Source: Spirosoma sp. 48-14 (GTDB taxonomy: Bacteria > Bacteroidota > Bacteroidia > Cytophagales > Spirosomataceae). From it: a DNA stretch of 64,000 bases. Positions 43,046-51,958 of the stretch are shown piece by piece. Each line of letters starts with the position of its first letter. Positions within the stretch are counted from its first letter, which is position 1. The position numbers and the translations under genes were made by a program. The DNA lies in contig NZ_MKUD01000001.1 of the NCBI RefSeq assembly GCF_001898575.1, forward strand, positions 490,448 through 554,447, written 5' to 3'. The notes below the pieces were generated by a model. That model was not told the origin of the DNA and did not search any database. It was given only the letters and a program-made list of their open reading frames with translations.

Positions 43046-45028
43046 ATGATGCGGTGGACTCTCTGTCTTTTTCTGGCCTTTACCAGCCTGACGCTAGCGG
43101 CCCAATCGGTGCCGCCGGTTGAGGTTGGAAAACAGACGCCACCCCGAAACATTGGGCCATTTACGGAGTTTTTTGAAGATACTTCTGGCGATACACTTCC
43201 CCTTTCGGTTATTCAGCAGCAACGGTTTCGGCCCTTTGCCCAGAAACGTAACGAACGCACTACCAACGCTGAACAACCTTTGCTGGTAACCTGGCTCCGC
43301 TTTCGGATTCAGAACACCCACCCAACCGATACCATCCGGCTCTTTTACGACTGCTGGCAGGGGCTTTATATCAATGTGTATGAAAACAACCACCAACTGG
43401 CGCATGTAGGCGTAGGTGTTGTTCGACCTAAAGGCTCGCCCAATACCTCAGCGGTTTTGGTCCGAATTCCGCCGGGCCAAACCTACATCTATTACGTGCA
43501 ATCCATCAGTCAGGTGATGAGTGTGCTCCCCATTGTATCGCTGCTATATACACCCGAAGCTATTTACAGGACGACCCTCGAAAACGCCTATCTCGAATCG
43601 CCTTTGCTGGTTTACCTATCGCTGTTGACGGGCAGTTTGCTGTTTATGAGCCTGTTTGCATTTTATTCGTACTGGCTCAACCGCGATAAGGCGTTTCTTT
43701 ACTATGGTCTTTATACGTTAATGGGGTTTTACCTGACGGTTCAGCACATTGATGACCGCTTTGGGCTGGATCTATTCCGGTTACCCCGACTGCCACTGGC
43801 CCTGCTCATTGTATTCTACGCCTTTTTTATGAATCACTTGTTGGCTATTCGGTTGCAGCAGCCGCGTATCTGGCCGTGGGTGAAAGCGTTGCTGGGGCTG
43901 GCTTTTGTCGAGATTGTCTGGACAGGGCTGGAAGAACTTACGGGCGTCTTATTTCTTAGCAACAACTTCTTATACCGATTTAAACTGCTACCAGCGTGGT
44001 TGCTGCTGCTGCTAATTACCCTGGCCTTAATTCGCAGTCAGGTTCCGATCAAAAAGTATCTGTTGGTTGGTGTAGCCACGTTGATTGTATTGGCTTTCGT
44101 ACCGCAGTTTCTGAATCCGTTTGTCCCAAACCTACCCGCACGAATCGAAATTTTTGTGAACAATCCCGGCTTTTGGAGCCTGACCGGAGTGGCTATCGAA
44201 TCGCTCTGTTTTGCCATGGCGCTGGCTTATCGGAGCCGCTTGGTCGAACTGGAAAATACCTCGCTACATACGCACTACACGCAGGAGCTTGAAAAACAAC
44301 TGACCGACCGAACCGCCGAAATTCAGATACAGAGTCAACGGTTGGAAGAACAGCGCATTCGGCAACTCGAACTGAGTTTTGAACAGAAACTGGCCGAAAC
44401 CGAAATGACGGCCCTACGAGCGCAGATGAACCCGCATTTTATTTTCAACTGCCTGAACTCCATCAAGCTCTATGCTACCGAAAACAATGCCGCCAAAGCC
44501 TCCGACTACCTCACCAAATTCAGTCGGTTAATTCGGCTTGTACTCGAAAATTCCCGCTCCGAGCGCGTGACGCTCCGCAATGAACTCGATGCACTCCAGC
44601 TTTATCTGGACATGGAAGCCATGCGGTTTAAAACCAAACTGCGCTTTGCCATCGAAGTAGCCGAATCGATTGATACCGAGTTTGTCGAAATCCCGCCCCT
44701 ACTGCTTCAGCCGTATGTCGAAAACGCCATCTGGCATGGGCTCATGCATAAGCTGGAAGGTGGCAGTGTACAGGTTCGAGTAGAGCAGCCAGCAGATAAT
44801 CGGTTACGCATAATAATTACAGACGATGGTATCGGCCGGGCAAAGGCCGCCGAGCTCAAGAGTAAATCGGCCATGCCCCAAAAATCGTTTGGTATGAACG
44901 TAACAAGCGAGCGAATTGCTCTGATCAACCAGCTTTATAAAACCCAAACCCATATTCAACTCACGGATCTTATCGATCCCGAAGGCCACCCCGCCGGAAC
45001 CGAAGTCGTTGTGGAGATACCGATTTAA
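43046..45028 (+). CDS. LytS-type sensor histidine kinase with 7TMR-DISM sensor
   Basis: About 660 aa. Signal peptide (LCLFLAFTSLTLAAQ), an extracellular 7TMR-DISM domain (about residues 35-170), seven membrane segments (about 175-385) starting YLESPLLVYLSLLTGSLLFMSLFAFY, a coiled coil (about 400-450: ELEKQLTDRTAEIQIQSQRL), then the LytS-type His_kinase domain with QMNPH464FIFNCLNSIK and a GHKL ATPase (PYVENAIWHG, ITDDGIG). The start at ATG 43046 avoids a TTG extension through the repeat arm. Phosphorylates the LytTR regulator at 45116, separated only by a hairpin repeat. The ligand is likely a carbohydrate or cell-wall fragment, by analogy with DISM domains. Confidence 0.92.
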   Translation: MMRWTLCLFLAFTSLTLAAQSVPPVEVGKQTPPRNIGPFTEFFEDTSGDTLPLSVIQQQRFRPFAQKRNERTTNAEQPLLVTWLRFRIQNTHPTDTIRLFYDCWQGLYINVYENNHQLAHVGVGVVRPKGSPNTSAVLVRIPPGQTYIYYVQSISQVMSVLPIVSLLYTPEAIYRTTLENAYLESPLLVYLSLLTGSLLFMSLFAFYSYWLNRDKAFLYYGLYTLMGFYLTVQHIDDRFGLDLFRLPRLPLALLIVFYAFFMNHLLAIRLQQPRIWPWVKALLGLAFVEIVWTGLEELTGVLFLSNNFLYRFKLLPAWLLLLLITLALIRSQVPIKKYLLVGVATLIVLAFVPQFLNPFVPNLPARIEIFVNNPGFWSLTGVAIESLCFAMALAYRSRLVELENTSLHTHYTQELEKQLTDRTAEIQIQSQRLEEQRIRQLELSFEQKLAETEMTALRAQMNPHFIFNCLNSIKLYATENNAAKASDYLTKFSRLIRLVLENSRSERVTLRNELDALQLYLDMEAMRFKTKLRFAIEVAESIDTEFVEIPPLLLQPYVENAIWHGLMHKLEGGSVQVRVEQPADNRLRIIITDDGIGRAKAAELKSKSAMPQKSFGMNVTSERIALINQLYKTQTHIQLTDLIDPEGHPAGTEVVVEIPI

Positions 45029-45110
45029 AGAGCGAAAGAATGAAAGAGTGAAAGAGCGAAGCCATCCGGCAGTTTTTTCACTCTTTCACTCTTTCGCTCA
45101 TTCACTCTTT
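45027..45110. repeat. Bare hairpin copy of the GAGCGAA/GAGTGAA repeat (locus 3)
   Basis: Starts at the TAA stop of the kinase gene (45026-45028) and ends 5 nt before the ATG of the regulator gene. Arms 45027-45059 and 45078-45110 are made of AAAGAGCGAAAGAATG-type units and pair imperfectly over about 33 nt. The loop has GCCATCCGGC. No ORF is enclosed. It resembles the 3' hairpin of cassettes 1 and 2, so it looks like a non-autonomous derivative. Sits inside a two-component operon. Confidence 0.7.
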
Positions 45111-45115
45111 GAACC

Positions 45116-45856
45116 ATGTTGAAAGCGATCCTTATTGACGACGAACCTGACTGTGTGCGACTACTGGCGCATGAGCTTGGGGTGTATTGCCCACATATTC
45201 AGATAATTGGACAAACGACGAGCAGCGAAGATGGTCTACGGTTGATTCAGATTCTACAACCTGACGTGGTATTTCTGGATATTGAAATGCCCCGCATGAA
45301 TGGGTTTCAGTTGCTGGAGAAGCTTGGCGCCATTTCGTTCAGCCTGATTTTTGTAACAGCTTATAACGAGTTTGCGGTCAAAGCGTTCCGGTTTTCGGCG
45401 CTCGACTATTTATTGAAACCCATCGATTCACAGGATTTGCAGGAGGCTGTTCGGAAAGCCGAACGACAGCACCGGGTCGATGTTCGCCAGCTCGACCTGC
45501 TCCGGCACCAATTGCAATCGCACCATGTCAGCGATAAAATTGCCGTTCCTTACCAACAGGGGGTTATTTTTCTGCCAATCAATGAGGTTATTTTCTGCGA
45601 GTCCGACAGCAATTACACCAAAGTTATTGCTACCCAGAACCGATCTTTTCTACTGACGCGTACCCTTCGCGAGGTGCAGGAGGTGCTGGAAGAACGAAAC
45701 TTTTTGCGGGTACACCGGCAGTACGTTATCAACCTCGACCACATCAAACTCTTTATGAAAGGCGAAGGTGCTTACCTAGTTATGACCAACGATGTGAGTA
45801 TTCCCGTTGCCCGCAACCAGAAAGAAAAACTAGCACAGCGGTTTGGGTGGTTGTAG
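45116..45856 (+). CDS. LytTR family response regulator
   Basis: A 246-aa regulator. The receiver domain (residues 1-120) has the acidic pocket D8-D9-E10, phospho-acceptor D55 in VVFLD55IEMP, the conserved T in FVTAYNE and K in LLKPID. The C-terminal LytTR DNA-binding domain (about 145-246) shows the pattern FLPINEVIFCESDSNYTKV, then FLRVHRQYVINLDHI. Partner of the kinase at 43046. LytTR proteins bind direct repeats upstream of target genes, often exopolysaccharide or cell-wall functions. Confidence 0.95.
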   Translation: MLKAILIDDEPDCVRLLAHELGVYCPHIQIIGQTTSSEDGLRLIQILQPDVVFLDIEMPRMNGFQLLEKLGAISFSLIFVTAYNEFAVKAFRFSALDYLLKPIDSQDLQEAVRKAERQHRVDVRQLDLLRHQLQSHHVSDKIAVPYQQGVIFLPINEVIFCESDSNYTKVIATQNRSFLLTRTLREVQEVLEERNFLRVHRQYVINLDHIKLFMKGEGAYLVMTNDVSIPVARNQKEKLAQRFGWL

Positions 45857-45874
45857 CAAAATGAATCTTTTCGT

Positions 45875-45932
45875 AATTCAGAGATTGTAATCACCGGATT
45901 TATATAAATTTGGTGATTACAATCTCTGAATT
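45875..45932. terminator. Bidirectional hairpin terminator, perfect 21-bp arms
   Basis: AATTCAGAGATTGTAATCACC at 45875-45895 and its exact complement at 45912-45932, loop 16 nt, flanked by T-rich sequence on the plus side and A-rich on the minus side. It lies between the converging LytTR gene and the amidohydrolase gene, and is the best terminator in the window. Confidence 0.8.
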
Positions 45933-45951
45933 TTCAGTTTATACAGTACCA

Positions 45952-47592
45952 TTATTTGACTTTCAATAATCCCGCATCGTACACAATAGCCCCATTCACC
46001 ATTGTCAGTATACTCTCAGTCTGGAGAAGTTTCGGAACGGGCACTTTAAAAATATTCTGGGATAGAACGGCTAAATCGGCCACTTTGCCAACGGTCAGCG
46101 TCCCTTTTTCCTGCTCGGCAAACTCGGCATAGGCGGCTGTGCGCGTATAGGCGATAACGGCCTGCTCCCGGCTGAGCGCTTCACCGGGCCGACGCGGGTG
46201 GGTCGTTGCAAACATAATATTCAGGTAGGGATTAAATGGGCCATCAGACCCAATAGCCAGTGGAATATGCTTGTTCAGCAACGTTTTCATAGCCATACCA
46301 TGTGTAGGCGGTGGCCCCATCGGAACCCCTTCCATCGGTGCAAAATGCGTGGGATTCTGCACAATGATAATGCCCATCTGCTGCGCCTTCCTGATGTATT
46401 CGGGTGAATAGTCGATCTCGTCGCCATGCTCAAAGCGTGGCCGCAGTGGTTTCCAGTCTACGGGCATCGATGCCATCAGATCGAGCAATTTGCCAATCGA
46501 TTTGGTGCCGCCGATATGGAAATGCAACTGGTCCTTACGGTCAATGGCTTCGCGGCACATCCGTTCGATTTCGGGGACAGTGTAATTCATCCGCCCATAC
46601 CAGCCGGGTCGATTGGGATACGCATCAACCTGTTCGGCACCGCCTTCAATGGGCGTACCTTCGAGCAGCCATTTTGTACCGCTTATTGTCAATAACGGTA
46701 AATCTGACGTTGTTCCAGGCTGGTCTTTAGCCGGAATGCTCAGGCTGCCATCAGTGTTCATATCACCCCAGCGAATCAATCGAAGCCGAAACGGTAACCC
46801 GGCTTTTTTCCAGATTCGCGCGTAGTCGGCGGCTGTAGCGCCTGTACACATATTCTGATAGCTGGTAATTCCGGCTTTGAGCAACGCCTGAGTCATTCCC
46901 CTGAACTCACCAATCATGGCGTTCTCGTCGCGCAGAGAGGCCATTTTTGCATAGCTGGTATGCGGCCAGTAGGCATTCTTTTCATACCCTTTGCCCGTGA
47001 GGGTTTTACCATCGGGCATCCGTTCGTAAAAACCACCTTTGGGATCAGGCTGGTCTTCGGCAATACCCATTTCACGAAGCCCTAACGAATTATACAGCCC
47101 GACATGCCCCCACCACGAAAGCAGCCGAATTGGATGATTGGGCGCAATTTTATCCAGCACAAATCGGGTAGCCGCTGGCAAATTGGCGATTGAGGGGCCA
47201 ATAGTACCCTCAATCCATTGGCCTTCGGGCGTTTGTCGAACGGCTTTTCTTATCGAATCCAGGACAGCCTCCCAGGAAGGGTCCATTCCTGCCGATGCAA
47301 TTTTTGTTGCTTTCAAGCCACCGGGTAAATGGTTGTGGGCATCGTTGAAACCGGGCACAACGAGCATCCCGCCTAAATCGAGTCGTTTGGTTTGTCGGGT
47401 CGCCAGTTTTTCTATGTCCACAGTACGGCCAATAGCCGTTATGCGTCCGCTTTTAATCGCCAATGCTTCTACATACAACTGGCTGGTATCCGACGTAAAA
47501 ATCTGCCCGTTCGTCAGAATCAGGTCGGGTTGTTGCGCAACGGCCCACAAGCTGATTATTTGGATAAGTAATGTGGCCAATACGATTCGCAT
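45952..47592 (-). CDS. Amidohydrolase family protein (YtcJ-like), secreted
   Basis: A 546-aa TIM-barrel amidohydrolase of the YtcJ group. Signal peptide residues 1-20. The barrel starts with the strand-1 metal motif FNDAH86NH88LPGG, then DKLHFHIGGTKSIG (strand 5/6 histidine), the FEHGDEIDYS histidine and AIGSDGPFNPY (final Asp). YtcJ-like enzymes hydrolyse N-acyl or exocyclic amide bonds; the substrate is not known. It lies directly downstream of AraC paralogue 3 with the same promoter box, spacing 57 nt to the start, so it is probably the target of that regulator. Convergent with the LytTR gene. Confidence 0.9.
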   Translation of the reverse strand: MRIVLATLLIQIISLWAVAQQPDLILTNGQIFTSDTSQLYVEALAIKSGRITAIGRTVDIEKLATRQTKRLDLGGMLVVPGFNDAHNHLPGGLKATKIASAGMDPSWEAVLDSIRKAVRQTPEGQWIEGTIGPSIANLPAATRFVLDKIAPNHPIRLLSWWGHVGLYNSLGLREMGIAEDQPDPKGGFYERMPDGKTLTGKGYEKNAYWPHTSYAKMASLRDENAMIGEFRGMTQALLKAGITSYQNMCTGATAADYARIWKKAGLPFRLRLIRWGDMNTDGSLSIPAKDQPGTTSDLPLLTISGTKWLLEGTPIEGGAEQVDAYPNRPGWYGRMNYTVPEIERMCREAIDRKDQLHFHIGGTKSIGKLLDLMASMPVDWKPLRPRFEHGDEIDYSPEYIRKAQQMGIIIVQNPTHFAPMEGVPMGPPPTHGMAMKTLLNKHIPLAIGSDGPFNPYLNIMFATTHPRRPGEALSREQAVIAYTRTAAYAEFAEQEKGTLTVGKVADLAVLSQNIFKVPVPKLLQTESILTMVNGAIVYDAGLLKVK

Positions 47593-47617
47593 GGAAAATA
47601 TGTTTTGGTTTACCAGT

Positions 47618-47663
47618 CAAAACTATCGCAATGCGTTGGCGTGCCAGATGTAAAAAAACGACA
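47618..47663 (-). promoter_or_regulatory. AraC-associated promoter, site 3 (amidohydrolase gene)
   Basis: Minus strand: box TGTCGTTTTTTTAC (47663-47650), identical to site 1, then 24 nt and a perfect -7 TAGTTTTG; start codon at 47592, 57 nt after the box. The box begins directly at the stop codon of AraC paralogue 3 (47664). Confidence 0.75.
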
Positions 47664-48506
47664 TTAATAAAGCGTCTGCCACCGGTCGGGCGAAGCCGTA
47701 TTTTGTGCCATCAGCATGGTAGGTGACACCTCGGCAAACTGCCGAAAATCCCGCATCAGGTGCGAATAATCAAAATAGCCGCAAGCATAAGCCACATCGA
47801 GCCAGTCGAGTTGGGGTTGTTGTTGCTTCAATTTGAAAGCCCGGTCGAAGCGTGCGATACGGGCGTAAAACTTAGGACTCATGCCGAGCCGCTCCTGAAA
47901 TTTACGTTCTAGTTGACGGCTGCTCAGGCAAGCCTGGTCGGCGAGCCAGTCGAGCGAAAGTGGCCGATTCGTCTCTTTAATGGCCAGAATCACCTTGTCG
48001 ATGGGCTCGAGTGGCAATGTACGCCGGGCTAATGAATCCATTTTTTTCAGCAGGTACACTTCGATATGGTCAATCATCCGCCGATAATCCGTTTCTTCCC
48101 GCAGTCGATTGTTTAATTCGTTTATTTGGGCATCCATCAGGTATTCGGCATCGATTTCTTTTCCCTGAAATTCACCAGCTGGCATTCCGTCGAGCAGTTG
48201 ATACAAAAATCCAGGCCGGAAGCAAACCTGGATAATCAGGTGATCTTCTCCAAAAAGAATGTTAATACGCGACGTTTGTTGGCCGACAAAAATACTCGAC
48301 GAGTTGGGCCGGGTCTCTCCGTTTCGGTTGACAACGGTTCTGGATACACTTCGCGGATAAAAGAAGAGCGATTGATCAGCATCGGGCGGAATGGGCTTAA
48401 TGCGTTGATCGGAAGGTATAGCGCCTAATGGGATATGTAGTAGTAAATAATGCCGCACATAAGGACGGAGAGCCAGGTGGGGTGGTATGTGCGGAAAGAA
48501 AACCAT
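47664..48506 (-). CDS. AraC family regulator with DUF6597-type N-terminus, paralogue 3
   Basis: A 280-aa close relative of paralogue 1 (36625-37458): same sensor blocks (RPYVRHYLLLHIPLG, PPDADQSLFFYPRS, FVGQQTSRINILFGEDHLIIQVCF) and DNA-binding half (SLDWLADQACLSSRQLERKF, WLDVAYACGYFDYSHLMRDF). ATG 48506 gives the same N-terminus as paralogue 1; the frame runs further upstream without conservation. Recent duplication with retargeting is likely, since paralogue 1 faces a cupin gene and this one faces an amidohydrolase gene, both behind the same 14-nt box. Confidence 0.92.
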   Translation of the reverse strand: MVFFPHIPPHLALRPYVRHYLLLHIPLGAIPSDQRIKPIPPDADQSLFFYPRSVSRTVVNRNGETRPNSSSIFVGQQTSRINILFGEDHLIIQVCFRPGFLYQLLDGMPAGEFQGKEIDAEYLMDAQINELNNRLREETDYRRMIDHIEVYLLKKMDSLARRTLPLEPIDKVILAIKETNRPLSLDWLADQACLSSRQLERKFQERLGMSPKFYARIARFDRAFKLKQQQPQLDWLDVAYACGYFDYSHLMRDFRQFAEVSPTMLMAQNTASPDRWQTLY

Positions 48507-48676
48507 GACAAAATAGCGAGCAACTGGTTTGCTTAAAGATACAACATTCCTGACAGGTTTTTGAACGGTTTTTAATCCATTTGGCAGACAAATACGACCG
48601 ACTGGCAGAACTGGTTTGGGGGTCTGCCCCAAACAGGACAATTTTAATGTTCTTATCCATCAAGCAGTTGTTCTGA

Positions 48677-49708
48677 ATGAAACGATCATTTATCCTTACG
48701 CTACACGTTGGCTTTTGGTTATGTTACTGCCTGTTGGTGCTGCTGCTATTGGGCGTATTTTTCCGGAACAATGCCGACGAGGAGCAAGTCAATTACTACT
48801 TCGGGCTAATTTTCCGGATGGCTGTTGTTCCATCAGCTATTGGTTTTTACCTGTTCTACGTCTGGGTATTTTCAGCCTATGTGCGTACTCGAAACCTATG
48901 GAGTTCGGTTGGTTATGCGTTGCTGGGAGCTATACTGGCTGCCAGTGTTGGTTATATAGGCGTAACAAGCCGGTATGGCACCGCCTGCCTGAGTAAAACC
49001 GGGAGCGTGCTGGGTGGCTTTCTGCTTATGGCCTTCGCGGCTTTTGTAAGCGGAGTTGTGGCCCTGGTCATTCGGGGCTTTATTACCTGGTATTCAGAAA
49101 TTAAGGTGAAAGAGGCCCTGGTGCAGAAAAACCACGAGATGGAACTGGCGCTGATCAAATCACAGCTCGATCCGCACTTTCTGTTCAATACCATCAACAA
49201 CATTGATGTACTGATTCTGAAAAATGCCACTGCCGCATCGTCCTATCTGAATCAGTTGTCCGACATCATGCGGTTTATGCTCTACGAGACCAAAACAGAT
49301 GTAATTCCTTTGTCAAAAGAGGTCGAATACATGGAGAAATACATTGCCCTTCAGAAAATCAGAACGGCTAATCCGAACTATATTCATTTCTCGGTGGAGG
49401 GGTCGTTATACGGCAAAACGATTGCGCCTATGAGCCTCATTCCGTTTGTTGAAAACGCGTTTAAGCATACCGGAAATAAGAAACTCGACCACGCGATTTC
49501 GGTAGCCATCTGTAGCCGTGAGAATGCCATTGAGTTCATCTGCAAAAACAGGACAAATCCTCACAAAACGAGCCTATCAGATGCCAATGGGCTGGGTAAC
49601 GAGCTGATCCGAAAGCGTTTGAATCTGCTATATGCTGACCGACATACACTCGCTATCAGTCAACAGGAAAATCAGTATCAGGTGCAACTGACCATTAAAA
49701 CCCCATGA
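48677..49708 (+). CDS. LytS-type sensor histidine kinase
   Basis: A 343-aa membrane kinase. Four hydrophobic segments (residues about 5-30, 42-66, 78-96, 110-135) with no large extracellular domain, a short coiled linker, then the His_kinase block IKSQLDPH167FLFNTINNID and a GHKL ATPase with SLIPFVENAFKHTG and DANGLGNELIRKRLNLLY. It overlaps the LytTR regulator gene by 4 nt (ATGA), so the pair is co-translated. The signal is not identifiable; the small size suggests it senses membrane state or a partner protein. Confidence 0.93.
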   Translation: MKRSFILTLHVGFWLCYCLLVLLLLGVFFRNNADEEQVNYYFGLIFRMAVVPSAIGFYLFYVWVFSAYVRTRNLWSSVGYALLGAILAASVGYIGVTSRYGTACLSKTGSVLGGFLLMAFAAFVSGVVALVIRGFITWYSEIKVKEALVQKNHEMELALIKSQLDPHFLFNTINNIDVLILKNATAASSYLNQLSDIMRFMLYETKTDVIPLSKEVEYMEKYIALQKIRTANPNYIHFSVEGSLYGKTIAPMSLIPFVENAFKHTGNKKLDHAISVAICSRENAIEFICKNRTNPHKTSLSDANGLGNELIRKRLNLLYADRHTLAISQQENQYQVQLTIKTP

Positions 49709-50406
49709 TTCATCGCTATACCTGCCTGATTATTGAAGACGAACCACTCGCGCTGGAACGGACGCAGGAGTTTGTCGGCAAAATTCCTTCACTAACGCTG
49801 TCTGCTACCTTCGACAATGCGCTCGATGGGCTGGCGTATCTGAAGCAACATCCCATCGACATCCTCTTTCTGGACATCAATATGGATGAACTGTCGGGCA
49901 TTGAATTGCTGGAGAGTGCCCACATCGCTAGTCAGGTTATCATAACAACGGCCTACCCAGACTATGCGCTGAAAGGGTATGAACTGAATGTTTCCGATTA
50001 TCTGCTGAAGCCGTTTACATTTAATCGGTTTGTACAGGCGGTCGATAAAGTGCAGGAAAAGCTGGCACTGCGTCGACCGAAACACCAGCCTGATTATATC
50101 TTCGTTAAAACCGAAAATCGACTGGAGAAAATTATGCTTTCCGACATTCTGTTCATCGAAGGCATGCGGGATTATCGACGTATTCATACCGTCGATAGGA
50201 AGATTATGACCCTGCAAAATTTCAGCGAATTCGAGCAGGTTATTCCGGCTACACTGGTCTGTCGGGTACATAAGTCATACATGGTGGCAATTCAGAAAAT
50301 TGAGTCGATCGAACGCAGCCGTATCCGCATTGCCAACCAGCTTATTCCTATTTCGGATACCTACAAAGACCTGTTCTTTCAGCTTATCAACAGCACGGCC
50401 CAGTAG
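49705..50406 (+). CDS. LytTR family response regulator
   Basis: A 233-aa partner of the kinase at 48677. The receiver has E11-D-E, phospho-acceptor D57 in ILFLD57INMDELSG, T in ITTAYPD and K in LLKPFTF. The LytTR domain occupies residues about 130-230 (EKIMLSDILFIEGMRDYRRIHT, VCRVHKSYMVAIQKIESI). A second LytS/LytTR pair only 4 kb from the first; the kinases are dissimilar in their sensor halves. Possible targets are the secreted START-like and beta-barrel genes that follow at 50517 and 51194. Confidence 0.94.
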   Translation: MIHRYTCLIIEDEPLALERTQEFVGKIPSLTLSATFDNALDGLAYLKQHPIDILFLDINMDELSGIELLESAHIASQVIITTAYPDYALKGYELNVSDYLLKPFTFNRFVQAVDKVQEKLALRRPKHQPDYIFVKTENRLEKIMLSDILFIEGMRDYRRIHTVDRKIMTLQNFSEFEQVIPATLVCRVHKSYMVAIQKIESIERSRIRIANQLIPISDTYKDLFFQLINSTAQ

Positions 50407-50516
50407 TGGCTTACCGATTGAAATCGACGGTTGGCAGACATCTCAAGCCCATTGGCATAATCAATTTCCAGCAGCCTAGTCACTCCCAGACATTTGCATA
50501 AACCAACAACAGGCTT

Positions 50517-51182
50517 ATGCAAATGATCGACTCCACTAACCTATGGCAAAGAGGCTTCGTTTTGTTGACGATGCTTCTCCTGACGACCACAGGATTTACC
50601 CAATCCACTACCTGGGTAACCGAGAAATCGAAAGACGGCACAGTCACGGTACAAAGCTGTGTATCAAAACGAACAGATGCTCAGGGCCATTCCCATACCT
50701 GGATGGAATATGTGGCGACGATAACGGCTAATGTACGTGTTTCGGCCTGCGTAGCGGTATTAAAAGACATCGCCCGGCACAAGAATTTCCTGGATGCGAA
50801 GGCCAGTCGTCAACTCAGTGTGCTAACCACGGATAGCTGGTTGGTTTACTATTACTTTCATCTGCCCTGGCCCATGCCCGACTCCGATTGCGTAGCCAAA
50901 ATGCAGATGGTAGAGGATGAACTTACCAAGACGGTAACCTTCACATTGTCGGCAGCCCCCACACTGTTCGAGAAAAAAGCCATCGACCGGATAACGCAGT
51001 ATAACCTGACTTACCAGTTTAAAGACTTAGGCATTGGCCTAACAGCACTGACCATCACCTCTTCTGTGGTTCCAACAGCACAGGTACCCATCTGGATTAT
51101 GCGCAACTATTTTCCGGAAGGCCCGGCAGACGTGCTGCATAAGCTTTTGCAAATGGCCAATCAACAGATCATTCATAACTAA
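50517..51182 (+). CDS. Secreted START-domain-like protein
   Basis: A 221-aa protein with a signal peptide (about residues 1-29: GFVLLTMLLLTTTGF) and a START/Bet v1-like lipid-binding domain: TWMEYVATITANVRVSACVAVLKDIARHKNFLDAKASRQL, then WLVYYYFHLPWPMPDSDCVAKMQM (the HLPWPMPDRD-type block is characteristic). Such periplasmic START proteins in Bacteroidota may bind a hydrophobic ligand. ATG 50523 is an alternative start. 11 nt before the beta-barrel gene, so probably one operon. Confidence 0.8.
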   Translation: MQMIDSTNLWQRGFVLLTMLLLTTTGFTQSTTWVTEKSKDGTVTVQSCVSKRTDAQGHSHTWMEYVATITANVRVSACVAVLKDIARHKNFLDAKASRQLSVLTTDSWLVYYYFHLPWPMPDSDCVAKMQMVEDELTKTVTFTLSAAPTLFEKKAIDRITQYNLTYQFKDLGIGLTALTITSSVVPTAQVPIWIMRNYFPEGPADVLHKLLQMANQQIIHN

Positions 51183-51193
51183 AAGCCTACCTG

Positions 51194-51913
51194 ATGACTA
51201 CTTCACTCAAAACACCCCAATGGGGCAGTATACCCCGTTTCGGTACACACACCATCCGATTATTGGTTTTCCTTCTCTTCATTCTCGGGACAGAACAGGC
51301 GTTTTCGCAACAAACTTCGCTTAATCTGCTGCTCAATGGTGTAACCACTCATTTCAATTACGGTAGCCAGAACAGTACCTTAAAAGCGTATGAAAAAGGC
51401 GTTTTGGGCGCACAGGTAGGCGTCTCGTTTCAGGCCGGAATTACCGACAGATTCTCGCTGGTACCTGAACTTTATGCGGTGATGAAGGGAGGTAAGTTGC
51501 TAGTGAATAATCCGATAACCACCAATCCGTCAACTGTTCGACTATACACGCTGGAGCTGCCTGTGCTGGCACGATTCCACCTTGGCCGCTTTTACCTGAA
51601 TGGTGGGCCTTATGTGAACTATACACTTGGCGGCAGAATGACGATCGAGGGAAGTGATGTAAGTCCACAAAAAAAGATGACACTCGACTTTGGGCATACC
51701 AGCGGGACATTCAATCGTTGGGAAACGGGCGCGCAGGTGGGCATTGGTTACGCCTTTCCCGTCCGACAAAAACGACTGGCTCTCGACCTGCGATACAGTT
51801 ACGGACTCACCAGCGTATCGAATGGAATCGATCGTTACAACCGATTCCTGAACGTCAGCCTGCTTTTATCCCAGCCCTGGGCCACCAATCCGTTTGGTCG
51901 CAGCAGAGAATAA
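51194..51913 (+). CDS. Outer membrane beta-barrel protein (PorT-like)
   Basis: A 239-aa small outer-membrane barrel. Signal peptide about residues 1-38 (long positively charged start, LLVFLLFILGTEQAF, ends FSQQ). The rest is alternating beta strands with GVLGAQVGVSFQAGITDRFSLVPELYAVMKGGKL and RLYTLELPVLARFHLGRFYLNGGPYVNYTLGGR, which match the PorT/OmpA-barrel family of Bacteroidota. No ligand-binding feature is visible. Follows the START-like gene by 11 nt. Confidence 0.85.
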   Translation: MTTSLKTPQWGSIPRFGTHTIRLLVFLLFILGTEQAFSQQTSLNLLLNGVTTHFNYGSQNSTLKAYEKGVLGAQVGVSFQAGITDRFSLVPELYAVMKGGKLLVNNPITTNPSTVRLYTLELPVLARFHLGRFYLNGGPYVNYTLGGRMTIEGSDVSPQKKMTLDFGHTSGTFNRWETGAQVGIGYAFPVRQKRLALDLRYSYGLTSVSNGIDRYNRFLNVSLLLSQPWATNPFGRSRE

Positions 51914-51958
51914 AGCCGCCCCTAATCCCAAATCAACTAATCATTACTGTTAAAGACG

